NCBI GenBank assembly: GCA_017539105.1
Contig: JAFYHQ010000029.1
Coordinates: 1-64,000 of the forward strand
Direction of reading: 5' to 3'
DNA from: Erysipelotrichaceae bacterium
GTDB taxonomy: Bacteria > Bacillota_I > Bacilli_A > Erysipelotrichales > Erysipelotrichaceae
DNA: 64,000 bases
The position numbers and the translations under genes are program-made. Each line of letters begins with the position of its first letter. Position 1 is the first letter of the stretch. Under the pieces are notes generated by a model that was given only the letters and a program-made list of their open reading frames with translations, had not been told where the DNA came from and did no database searches. Shown one piece after another: positions 36,450-43,305 of the stretch.

Positions 36450-37196
36450 ATGAAGAAGTTGTTTGTATGTCTGTCCATATGTCTGCTGATGCTAGGCGCA
36501 TTTACCCGCAAAGCGGATGCGGAATACTATTCGGGCGATGATTACACTTTCGAAGTATACTATGATGGCAAAGAGCTGAGCATGAGCGACAGCGATTTGA
36601 AGAAGCTCAAAGATCTCGACGACGCTTTGGCTGATTTCCAGCCCGGCGACAGCATCCTTCTTACTTTCGATATCGTCAACCGCAGTACGAATAAGACAGT
36701 CGACTGGTATATGCGTAACGATTCGGAAAGTTTTGAGGATGGCGATAAGACGTTAGGTGCCATTTATACGTATATCCTTTCTTATGGCTCGAAAGAGTTT
36801 TATAACAGTGATATCGTCGGCGGTGAAGACGAAGGTACGGACGGTCCTTCCGGTATCGAGACCGCAACCATCGATCTGGAGAATTACTTCATTCTTGATC
36901 GTCTGGCTCCGGGAGATAACGGTACTGTTACGATCTACCTGAAGGTCGATGGCGAAACGCAGATCGATGTCTATCAGGAAAAACTGAGCAGTCTGATCGC
37001 ACAGTTCGCGATCGAAGTCGTACCTGATCCGGAACACAAAGAGGAGCATAAGGAGAAGATCATTTATATTCCTTATACCGGCGATGATACGGATTTCTCT
37101 TACTACATGATTGCGGAACTGATCGCATTGCTGCTGATGGCAGCCGTAGTCTATGCCTATTACCGTTACCGTCAGAAACAGGAGGGTGCAAGATAA
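36450..37196 (+). CDS. Surface protein with IPYTG sorting signal
   Basis: 248 residues with a signal peptide ending near RKADAEY (about residue 24). The extracellular domain is beta-rich (LTFDIVNRSTNKTVDWYM). The end reads IPYTGDD, then a hydrophobic segment and a Arg/Lys-rich tail (YRYRQKQEGAR). That is the layout of an LPxTG signal with Ile replacing Leu. The class B sortase at 38690 is a plausible enzyme for the variant motif; this is inference. Its stop overlaps the next ATG. Confidence 0.6.
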   Translation: MKKLFVCLSICLLMLGAFTRKADAEYYSGDDYTFEVYYDGKELSMSDSDLKKLKDLDDALADFQPGDSILLTFDIVNRSTNKTVDWYMRNDSESFEDGDKTLGAIYTYILSYGSKEFYNSDIVGGEDEGTDGPSGIETATIDLENYFILDRLAPGDNGTVTIYLKVDGETQIDVYQEKLSSLIAQFAIEVVPDPEHKEEHKEKIIYIPYTGDDTDFSYYMIAELIALLLMAAVVYAYYRYRQKQEGAR

Positions 37197-38200
37197 TGAA
37201 GAAACTGTTACAGCTTACTGCGATATCTTTGCTGATCCTGATGACGATGACCAGCAAAGTCAGCGCTTATGCGTATGAAGTCGTTTTGAATGCCGGTCTT
37301 TATGGAGCGATCGACGACAGTCAGGAGATCGTTCTGGACTGTGCCTTGAATGACAGGGTGGAAGTGACTGTCAATAGCGACGCTTCTACCGCGGTGATCC
37401 AGCTTAGAGATTCCAATGGCGATGCCAAAGGAGATGCGCATACTCTGGTTCTCAATGATGAGAAGTACTATATCAAGGGAATGCATATTTCCGGTCAGGA
37501 ATTTACGGAAACGAACGCGTTCAACTATCCGGTTGAAAAAGATGCAAAACTGGTATTCGCATATGGCTCGAAAGCGAAGGAACAGATCCGTTATTTCGTT
37601 TACTATGTCGATCCCGATATGAATCCTTTAACGGATGATGATGGCAATCCTTTGCTGGATGACAATGGCGATCCTGTTCCGGAAAGAGAAGTCTTCATGG
37701 GTAATCCGGGCAGTCATCCGGTCGTTGCCTATAAGCATATCGATGGCTATCAGCCGCAGGCTTATCAGCAGACGGCCAGCACGCGTGTCCTGGAAGACTG
37801 GGGCGACGATGAAAACGACCCGAGATGTCTGAAGTTCTACTTCATTTATACGAAACTGGAAGCCGAAAGCGACACTACCACGGTTTATGATGAAACATAT
37901 AAGTATGAATATCTGCCGGGTGGCGGCGGAACCGGTGGCGGAACCGGCGGCGGAGGCGGCAATACGGAACCATCGCAGATCATCGATATCGACGATCCTG
38001 AACCGCCGGTAACACCTACTCCGGACCCTGAACCGGGACCGAATCCGGAACCGGAACCTGAACCTGAACCGACCCCTGATCCGACGTTCTGGCAGATGCT
38101 GCTTGAACATCCTTGGCTGCTGGCGGGTATTGGCGGAGGCTCTGTACTGTTGCTGATATTCCTCTTGCTGCTTTTCAGAAGAAGGAGAAGGAATGACTAA
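37196..38200 (+). CDS. Membrane-anchored surface protein with Gly-rich and Pro-rich linker
   Basis: 334 residues. A signal peptide ends near SKVSAYA. A MucBP-like or collagen-binding-like domain is possible (YFVYYVD and KFYFIYTKLE). From residue 242 it has a linker of Gly-Thr (GGGTGGGTGGGGG) then an EP-rich stretch (PDPEPGPNPEPEPEPEPTP). A single membrane segment and RRRRR end it, with no LPxTG. Long low-complexity linkers usually hold an adhesin domain away from the wall. Function unknown. Confidence 0.6.
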   Translation: MKKLLQLTAISLLILMTMTSKVSAYAYEVVLNAGLYGAIDDSQEIVLDCALNDRVEVTVNSDASTAVIQLRDSNGDAKGDAHTLVLNDEKYYIKGMHISGQEFTETNAFNYPVEKDAKLVFAYGSKAKEQIRYFVYYVDPDMNPLTDDDGNPLLDDNGDPVPEREVFMGNPGSHPVVAYKHIDGYQPQAYQQTASTRVLEDWGDDENDPRCLKFYFIYTKLEAESDTTTVYDETYKYEYLPGGGGTGGGTGGGGGNTEPSQIIDIDDPEPPVTPTPDPEPGPNPEPEPEPEPTPDPTFWQMLLEHPWLLAGIGGGSVLLLIFLLLLFRRRRRND

Positions 38201-38693
38201 GAAGAGTTCTCTTCAGAAGTCATTGATCATATTCGCAAAAACAATCGCAAGTCTTGTCATCATCGGTGTTATCTTGGTTCTGATACCGCTGAGCGTGCCA
38301 AGACTTTTAGGTTATGAAACGTTCAATGTCATATCCGGAAGCATGGAACCGGAACTGCCTGTCGGAAGCCTTTTGCTGGTAAAGAAAACTTCGGAAGCGG
38401 AACTTTCGCAAGGAGATATCATCGCTTTCTATTCTAATGGTACGATCGTGACGCATCGCGTCGTCAGTAACAATGTCTATGAACAGAAACTGAAGACCAA
38501 AGGAGATGCGAACGCGGATGAAGATATCGGCGATGTGGCTTATTCCGAGGTTATCGGCAAGGTCATGCATCATTATCCTTATCTCGGTTCCTTGGGCGAG
38601 TATTTCAGTTCGGTTTCCGGGAAGCTGTCGCTAGCGGAATTGCTGATCTGTGCCGTGCTTGTATATGTCGTTGCCGGAAGGATAAGGACATGA
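38193..38693 (+). CDS. sipW: SipW-type signal peptidase
   Basis: 166 residues, overlapping the upstream and downstream genes by a few bases. The serine is in ISGSMEP and the general base is a His in VTHRVV, so this is the archaeal/ER-like Ser-His type, not the Ser-Lys type. SipW in Bacillus processes TasA and TapA. Here it probably cleaves the two TasA-like proteins upstream. The locus therefore has two signal peptidases of different kinds and one inactive relative. Confidence 0.8.
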   Translation: MTKKSSLQKSLIIFAKTIASLVIIGVILVLIPLSVPRLLGYETFNVISGSMEPELPVGSLLLVKKTSEAELSQGDIIAFYSNGTIVTHRVVSNNVYEQKLKTKGDANADEDIGDVAYSEVIGKVMHHYPYLGSLGEYFSSVSGKLSLAELLICAVLVYVVAGRIRT

Positions 38694-39421
38694 AGAAGAG
38701 GACTGTAACGTATCTGTTTGTTATCGCCATCATCCTGATCCTGATTTTCATGGCTTATATTGCGCTGCAGATGGTAAAAGGAACGCAGGAATATGATGCA
38801 GGCAATGAAGTGTATGACGAGATACGAACGATTGCCCAGAATGAAGATAACGGGGAAACTGCAATCGATTTTGTTGCATTGCAGGAGATCAACGATGATA
38901 TCGTCGGTTGGCTGATCCTTCCTGATACGATCATTGATTATCCGGTCGTAAAGGGAGAGGATAATGATTATTATCTGCATCATCTTTTCGATAAGACATA
39001 TAACTTTCTGGGAACCTTGTTTGTCGATTTCCGTAACAGCGATCCTTTTGAAGATCGGATCACTGCCATTTATGGACATGCGATGCTGAATGGTTCGATG
39101 TTTGCCGTGCTGGAACAGTACAAGAAACAGGATTTCTATGAAGGGCATCGGCAGTTCATATACGAAAGTAAAGACAAGTCTTATGTGTTTGAGCCGTTCG
39201 CGGGAAAAGTCATGGATGCGGCAACACCTTTCCTGCAGTTCAATTTCACGGATGATCAGGAATTTCTTGATTATGTCAATGAATATATCGAACATTCGAC
39301 GTTCAGATCGGATGTTTCCATAAGCAAAGACGATAAGATCGTCATGATGATCAAATGTTCCAAGGATTTTGAAACAGCCCGTTATGTGCTTCTGTGTAAA
39401 GTGACAGAAACGCAGCGATAG
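38690..39421 (+). CDS. Class B sortase
   Basis: 243 residues, ATG overlaps the SipW gene (ATGA). An N-terminal membrane anchor precedes the sortase barrel. Family blocks are present: VGWLILPDTIIDYPVVKG, then IYGHAML (catalytic His) and IKCSKDFETARYVLLCKV, with the Cys and Arg. SrtB enzymes anchor specific wall proteins or assemble some pili. The IPYTG protein nearby is a likely substrate. It gives the locus both class C and class B sortases. Confidence 0.88.
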   Translation: MKKRTVTYLFVIAIILILIFMAYIALQMVKGTQEYDAGNEVYDEIRTIAQNEDNGETAIDFVALQEINDDIVGWLILPDTIIDYPVVKGEDNDYYLHHLFDKTYNFLGTLFVDFRNSDPFEDRITAIYGHAMLNGSMFAVLEQYKKQDFYEGHRQFIYESKDKSYVFEPFAGKVMDAATPFLQFNFTDDQEFLDYVNEYIEHSTFRSDVSISKDDKIVMMIKCSKDFETARYVLLCKVTETQR

Positions 39422-39469
39422 CATCCGCAGGGATCTGCTGTCTTGAATCCCTATAAGGAGGATACGGAA

Positions 39470-40009
39470 ATGAAACTGATGATCGCTTCAGATATCCATG
39501 GTTCAGCGAAATACTGCAAAGAACTGCTGGAAGCTTATGAAAAAGAAAAAGCGGACAGATTGCTGCTGCTGGGGGATATTCTGTACCATGGTCCAAGAAA
39601 CGATCTTCCGGAAGGATATGATCCCAGACAGGTAATCGCTTTATTGAATGAAAAGAAAGACGAGATCTTTGCGGTCAGGGGAAACTGCGAAGCGGAAGTC
39701 GATCAGGCGGTACTGGAATTTCCTGTGCTTGCGGACTATGCTTTGCTTCCTTTGCAGAAGCGCATGATCTATGTCACCCATGGCCACATCTACAACAGGG
39801 ATCATCTTCCTCCGATGAAAGCAGGCGATATTCTCCTTCATGGCCATACGCATATCCCGGCGTGTGAAGAATTCGATGGCTTCGTCTATATGAACCCCGG
39901 TTCCGTAGCGATCCCCAAGAACGGTACTCCAAGGGGATATATGATCCTTGAAAATGAAACATTTATTTGGAAAACGTTGGATGGAGAAGCGTACAGAACG
40001 TTTGCGTAA
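39470..40009 (+). CDS. YfcE-like metallophosphodiesterase
   Basis: 179 residues. I chose ATG 39470, nine bases after AAGGAGG. It has the calcineurin-fold metal motifs of the YfcE/MJ0936 family: SDIHGS, LGDILYHG, RGNCEAE, THGHIYN and HGHTHIP. These cytoplasmic enzymes hydrolyse phosphodiesters; the physiological substrate is unknown. It follows the pilus genes by 48 bases and is probably a separate housekeeping gene. Confidence 0.85.
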   Translation: MKLMIASDIHGSAKYCKELLEAYEKEKADRLLLLGDILYHGPRNDLPEGYDPRQVIALLNEKKDEIFAVRGNCEAEVDQAVLEFPVLADYALLPLQKRMIYVTHGHIYNRDHLPPMKAGDILLHGHTHIPACEEFDGFVYMNPGSVAIPKNGTPRGYMILENETFIWKTLDGEAYRTFA

Positions 40010-40073
40010 AAAAACGGCATTTGGCGGATAGATGTGAATGTGATAAAATGAATTGAAACAGAAACAGAAAATT

Positions 40074-40403
40074 ATGGCAAGCGAAGATTTAAAGAACATG
40101 AAACGTGTTGAACTGCTGGAATTGCTTTATCAGCAGCAGCAACATATCGAAGACTTGGAAAAAGAGAATGAACAGCTGCGTCAGAAGGTCGAAGAACGGC
40201 AGATCATCATGAAGAATACCGGATCGATCGCCAGCGCTTCTTTGGCATTGACGAATGTTTTTGAAGAAGCTCAGAAAGCGGCAGATATGTATCTGCGCAG
40301 CATTCAGGAAATATACGAGAAAGCCAGAGAAGGCAAATATATCAACGGTCTGCAGACTCCGGCAAGCCATGATTCTCCGAAAGGACGTCATTCCGCTAAA
40401 TAA
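40074..40403 (+). CDS. Small coiled-coil protein of unknown function
   Basis: 109 residues from ATG 40074, without a Shine-Dalgarno site; TAAAAT at 40044-40049 could be its -10. An initial helix (MKRVELLELLYQQQ) leads to a coiled coil, then GSIASASLALTNVFEEAQKAADMYL. Similar short proteins are found next to signal-peptidase genes in other Bacillota. Their function is unknown. Its stop lies one base before the SPase-like gene at 40405, which suggests a functional link. Confidence 0.5.
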   Translation: MASEDLKNMKRVELLELLYQQQQHIEDLEKENEQLRQKVEERQIIMKNTGSIASASLALTNVFEEAQKAADMYLRSIQEIYEKAREGKYINGLQTPASHDSPKGRHSAK

Positions 40404-40404
40404 G

Positions 40405-41004
40405 ATGAGAGAACTGCCATCCACGACTGAGCTCCGCAAGGAACTGTCCAGAGAGATCGTACGCTCGCATATCCGTAAGAAAGCCCTACTGATCGCGATG
40501 ATCCTGCTGGGGTTTTTGTTTATGGTGGTCATCTTCAACATGTCTTTTGCATATAAAGTAAAAGACAGCGATATGTCTCCGACTTTGAATGAAAAAGACA
40601 TTCTGATAATGAAAGGGAAGAAAGACTACGGATCCGGAGATCTGGTCGTATTGGAATATGAAGATCAGAAGATCGTACGGCGTATCGTTGCGGCAGGAAA
40701 CGACTGGATCGATTTCGATCGCAACGGCAACGTTTATGTGAATAATAAGCTTCTGGAAGAATCTTATGTGGATGAAAAATCGTTAGGGAACTGCGATATC
40801 GATCTTCCTTATCAGATTCCGGAAGGACAGTTCTTTGTTTTGGCGGATGAACGGCTGGAAGCCATGGATTCGCGCAAGAAGGCATTCGGCTGCATCGATG
40901 CGGATGAGATCGAAGGCAAGATCGTCTTAAGGATCTGGCCGATGAAAAATATCACTCTCTTCGGAAGAGAGAAGGATAGCCAGACAGAAAAGAACAATGA
41001 TTAA
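40405..41004 (+). CDS. Catalytically dead signal-peptidase paralogue (SipA-like)
   Basis: 199 residues from ATG 40405. It aligns along its whole length with the active signal peptidase at 30472, including NVYVNN.LLEE, DLPYQIPE and GKIVLRIWP. But the catalytic serine position reads Asp56 (in KDSDMSPT against YGTSMTPT) and the catalytic lysine is Arg92 (IVRRIVA against LVKRVIA). Box E also differs (LADERLEAMDSR). It therefore cannot be a normal SPase. The SipA/LepA pilus proteins of streptococci are signal-peptidase folds lacking Ser and Lys that are needed for pilus assembly. A chaperone-like role in pilus building is inferred. Confidence 0.75.
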   Translation: MRELPSTTELRKELSREIVRSHIRKKALLIAMILLGFLFMVVIFNMSFAYKVKDSDMSPTLNEKDILIMKGKKDYGSGDLVVLEYEDQKIVRRIVAAGNDWIDFDRNGNVYVNNKLLEESYVDEKSLGNCDIDLPYQIPEGQFFVLADERLEAMDSRKKAFGCIDADEIEGKIVLRIWPMKNITLFGREKDSQTEKNND

Positions 41005-41029
41005 AATAAAATATCTTTAAGTGTATAAT
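41001..41029 (+). promoter_or_regulatory. Promoter of the MscS/STAS cassette
   Basis: TTAAAA, 17 bases, TATAAT. The -10 ends eight bases before the ATG at 41038, so the transcript would be leaderless or nearly so. No Shine-Dalgarno site is present. Confidence 0.55.
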
Positions 41030-41037
41030 GATAACGT

Positions 41038-41865
41038 ATGGATACTTTAGGCAAAGATTACAGTAAATTAATGGCATATCTGCAGTCCGGAACATTTCTT
41101 GGAAGCATAGTGATTCTGAGCGTCGCTTTGATTATGTTGCGCTTCATCAAACAGTATCTGATCAAGAAGGTCGCTTATTCCGGCAAAGATGAACAGCACA
41201 AGAATACCTTTATCGGTATGATTTTCGGCGTGTTGCAGTATATCGTCATGATCTGTGCCGTCGTCCTTATCCTGCATCTGAATGGCGTCAATGTCGCCAG
41301 CATCCTTGCGGGTTTAGGTATCATGGCTACGATCATCGGTTTGGCTTTGCAGGATACTCTGAAAGATATCATTGCCGGTATCAGCATCTATAACAACAAC
41401 TTTTATAAAGTCGGCGATATGGTCCGGTGGAATGGCGAGATGTGCGATGTATCGTACTTCAGCGCCAGAGTGACAAAATTCCGTTCCGTTACCACGAATT
41501 CGACATATACGGTAAACAATTCGGTGGTCACTTCGATCGAAAAGATCAAGGATCAGTTCTTTTTGAGCTATAATTTCGAATTCGAAACACCGAAAGAAAA
41601 GATCGATAAAGCCATGGAGCGGATCTGCGAACGGGCCAGGGAAGAAGTGAAATACCTGAAGAAGATCAGTTATGCCGGCATTGTCGCAATCGATGAAGAG
41701 GGTGTACGTTATTCGCTGATGCTGAACTGTCCCGCACATAAGGCAGGCCTGATCCGGATACAGGTGACACAGATCGTTTATGAAGAACTGAAAGCGCACA
41801 AGCTCAGGCCGCTGTTCTTCATGGATTCGTTATTTGATGAAAAACCAAAGAAAAAGAAACAATAG
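41038..41865 (+). CDS. MscS-family mechanosensitive channel
   Basis: 275 residues with three hydrophobic segments (about 17-38, 55-77 and 82-110). The third carries the pore-lining Gly/Ala helix typical of MscS (ILAGLGIMATIIGLALQDTLKDIIAG). Then follow the beta domain (YKVGDMVRWNG) and a C-terminal alpha/beta cytoplasmic part. These channels open on membrane tension and release osmolytes. It starts the STAS cassette with a 47-bp gap to the first STAS gene. Co-regulation with a stress-signalling module is inferred. Confidence 0.88.
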   Translation: MDTLGKDYSKLMAYLQSGTFLGSIVILSVALIMLRFIKQYLIKKVAYSGKDEQHKNTFIGMIFGVLQYIVMICAVVLILHLNGVNVASILAGLGIMATIIGLALQDTLKDIIAGISIYNNNFYKVGDMVRWNGEMCDVSYFSARVTKFRSVTTNSTYTVNNSVVTSIEKIKDQFFLSYNFEFETPKEKIDKAMERICERAREEVKYLKKISYAGIVAIDEEGVRYSLMLNCPAHKAGLIRIQVTQIVYEELKAHKLRPLFFMDSLFDEKPKKKKQ

Positions 41866-41912
41866 ACAGACTTGGCAGAGAGAAGCAATATCTGCAGAAA
41901 GCGAGGTAGAAG

Positions 41913-42209
41913 ATGGAAATTAACAAGATTTTGGAAGAAAACAAGCTTACATTAGCTGTAAAGGGAAGAGTGGATTCAGTCAGTGCGCCTGAACTGGAAG
42001 CTGTACTGGAGGAATCGCTGGAAGGCGTAGAGGAACTGGTTTTTGATTTCAGTGAACTCGAATATATCTCTTCCGCCGGTTTGCGTGTCCTTTTGACTTC
42101 ATATAAGAAAATGGCAGAGAAAGGCACCATGAAGATCATCAACATCAATGATGTGATCAGGGAGATTTTTGAAGTCACAGGATTTGCGGATATCTTTACG
42201 ATCGAGTAA
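41913..42209 (+). CDS. Stand-alone STAS protein (anti-sigma-factor-antagonist type)
   Basis: 98 residues, GAGG six bases before the ATG. A SpoIIAA/RsbV-like STAS fold with the phosphorylation-site loop ISSAGLR; Ser54 aligns with the phosphorylated Ser of RsbV. In known partner switching the unphosphorylated form binds the anti-sigma kinase. Here the kinase domain is in the protein at 43306. It is one of three STAS domains in this cassette, and the only one not fused to an enzyme. Confidence 0.85.
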   Translation: MEINKILEENKLTLAVKGRVDSVSAPELEAVLEESLEGVEELVFDFSELEYISSAGLRVLLTSYKKMAEKGTMKIININDVIREIFEVTGFADIFTIE

Positions 42210-42214
42210 AAGAT

Positions 42215-43297
42215 ATGAAGTTTGAAAAAGAAGTAAATGACCAGCAAATCATCATCCGACCTTGCGGCAGGATCGACAGCAATACTTCAGAGGAATTTGA
42301 AGCGTTTGTGAATGCCAATCTCGATGATGAACATGATATCGTTTTTGATTTCAAAGAAACGGAATATATTTCTTCTTCCGGATTGAGGGTCATTCTATTT
42401 CTTAGAAAAGCTTACGCCAGCAGCAAGGTCACTTTTATGAATGTCAACGATGTCGTTTATGATGTCTTTGACCTGTCGGGATTCACGGGATTGTTTACGG
42501 TAATGAAAGCAAGCGATTCCGCGCCTGATACGAAAGTGATTTTTTTTGATATCGATGGCACATTGCTGTCTCCTGCCACGGGACAGGTTCCTGAAAGCAC
42601 CAAGGAAGCCATCCGGATGGTTCAGGAAAAAGGCGTCCAAGCCGTTATCGCAACCGGCAGAGATATCGCGGAAGTCAAGAAACTGCCGCTGGATGGCATC
42701 CGTTTCGATGGCTATCTGACTTTGAACGGTAATATCTGTCTGGATGAGAACGAACATATGTTCGCAGGGAATGCGATCATCCCGGAAGAACTGGATGTGC
42801 TGGTCAATATCTTTAAAGCAGGAAAGATCCCGTTCGTACTGATCGGCGAGAAACAGCGTTACATCAATTATGTCGATGATGTCGTGATACAGACGCAGCT
42901 GTCGACCCATGGAACCGTTCCGGATATCGGGGAATATCAGGGAGAGAACATCTATCAGTGTCTTGCTTTCGTAGATAGCGATGTCAGACGGAAACTGGAA
43001 GACATGCTGGATCACTGCACGATCACAAGCTGGAATGAGACCGGCATCGATATCATTGCCAAGACCGGAGGAAAGGCGGCAGGCATACAGCACTTCCTGG
43101 ATAAGGAGGATCTGACCCGTTCGCAGTCCATGGCGTTTGGCGATGGCGAGAATGATATGGATATGCTGCGCTATGTAGGCGTCGGTGTAGCAATGGGCAA
43201 CTCCAAAGAAATACTGAAACAGAAAGCGGATTATGTCACTACGTCGGTCGATGAAGATGGCATCATGAATGCTTTGAAACATTTCGGTCTGATATAG
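42215..43297 (+). CDS. STAS domain fused to a HAD (Cof-type) phosphatase
   Basis: 360 residues, ATG five bases after the preceding stop. Residues 1-100 are a STAS domain with the site ISSSGLR (Ser54). Residues about 105-360 are a HAD-IIB/Cof hydrolase: motif I DIDGTLLS (nucleophile Asp and acid/base Asp), motif II ATGR, motif IV GDGENDMDML. HAD-IIB enzymes dephosphorylate sugar phosphates and similar molecules. This fusion is not one I know. Phosphorylation of the STAS part could control the hydrolase or tether it to its partner. No ribosome site is visible, so translation may be coupled. Confidence 0.85.
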   Translation: MKFEKEVNDQQIIIRPCGRIDSNTSEEFEAFVNANLDDEHDIVFDFKETEYISSSGLRVILFLRKAYASSKVTFMNVNDVVYDVFDLSGFTGLFTVMKASDSAPDTKVIFFDIDGTLLSPATGQVPESTKEAIRMVQEKGVQAVIATGRDIAEVKKLPLDGIRFDGYLTLNGNICLDENEHMFAGNAIIPEELDVLVNIFKAGKIPFVLIGEKQRYINYVDDVVIQTQLSTHGTVPDIGEYQGENIYQCLAFVDSDVRRKLEDMLDHCTITSWNETGIDIIAKTGGKAAGIQHFLDKEDLTRSQSMAFGDGENDMDMLRYVGVGVAMGNSKEILKQKADYVTTSVDEDGIMNALKHFGLI

Positions 43298-43305
43298 GAG
43301 AGAAA

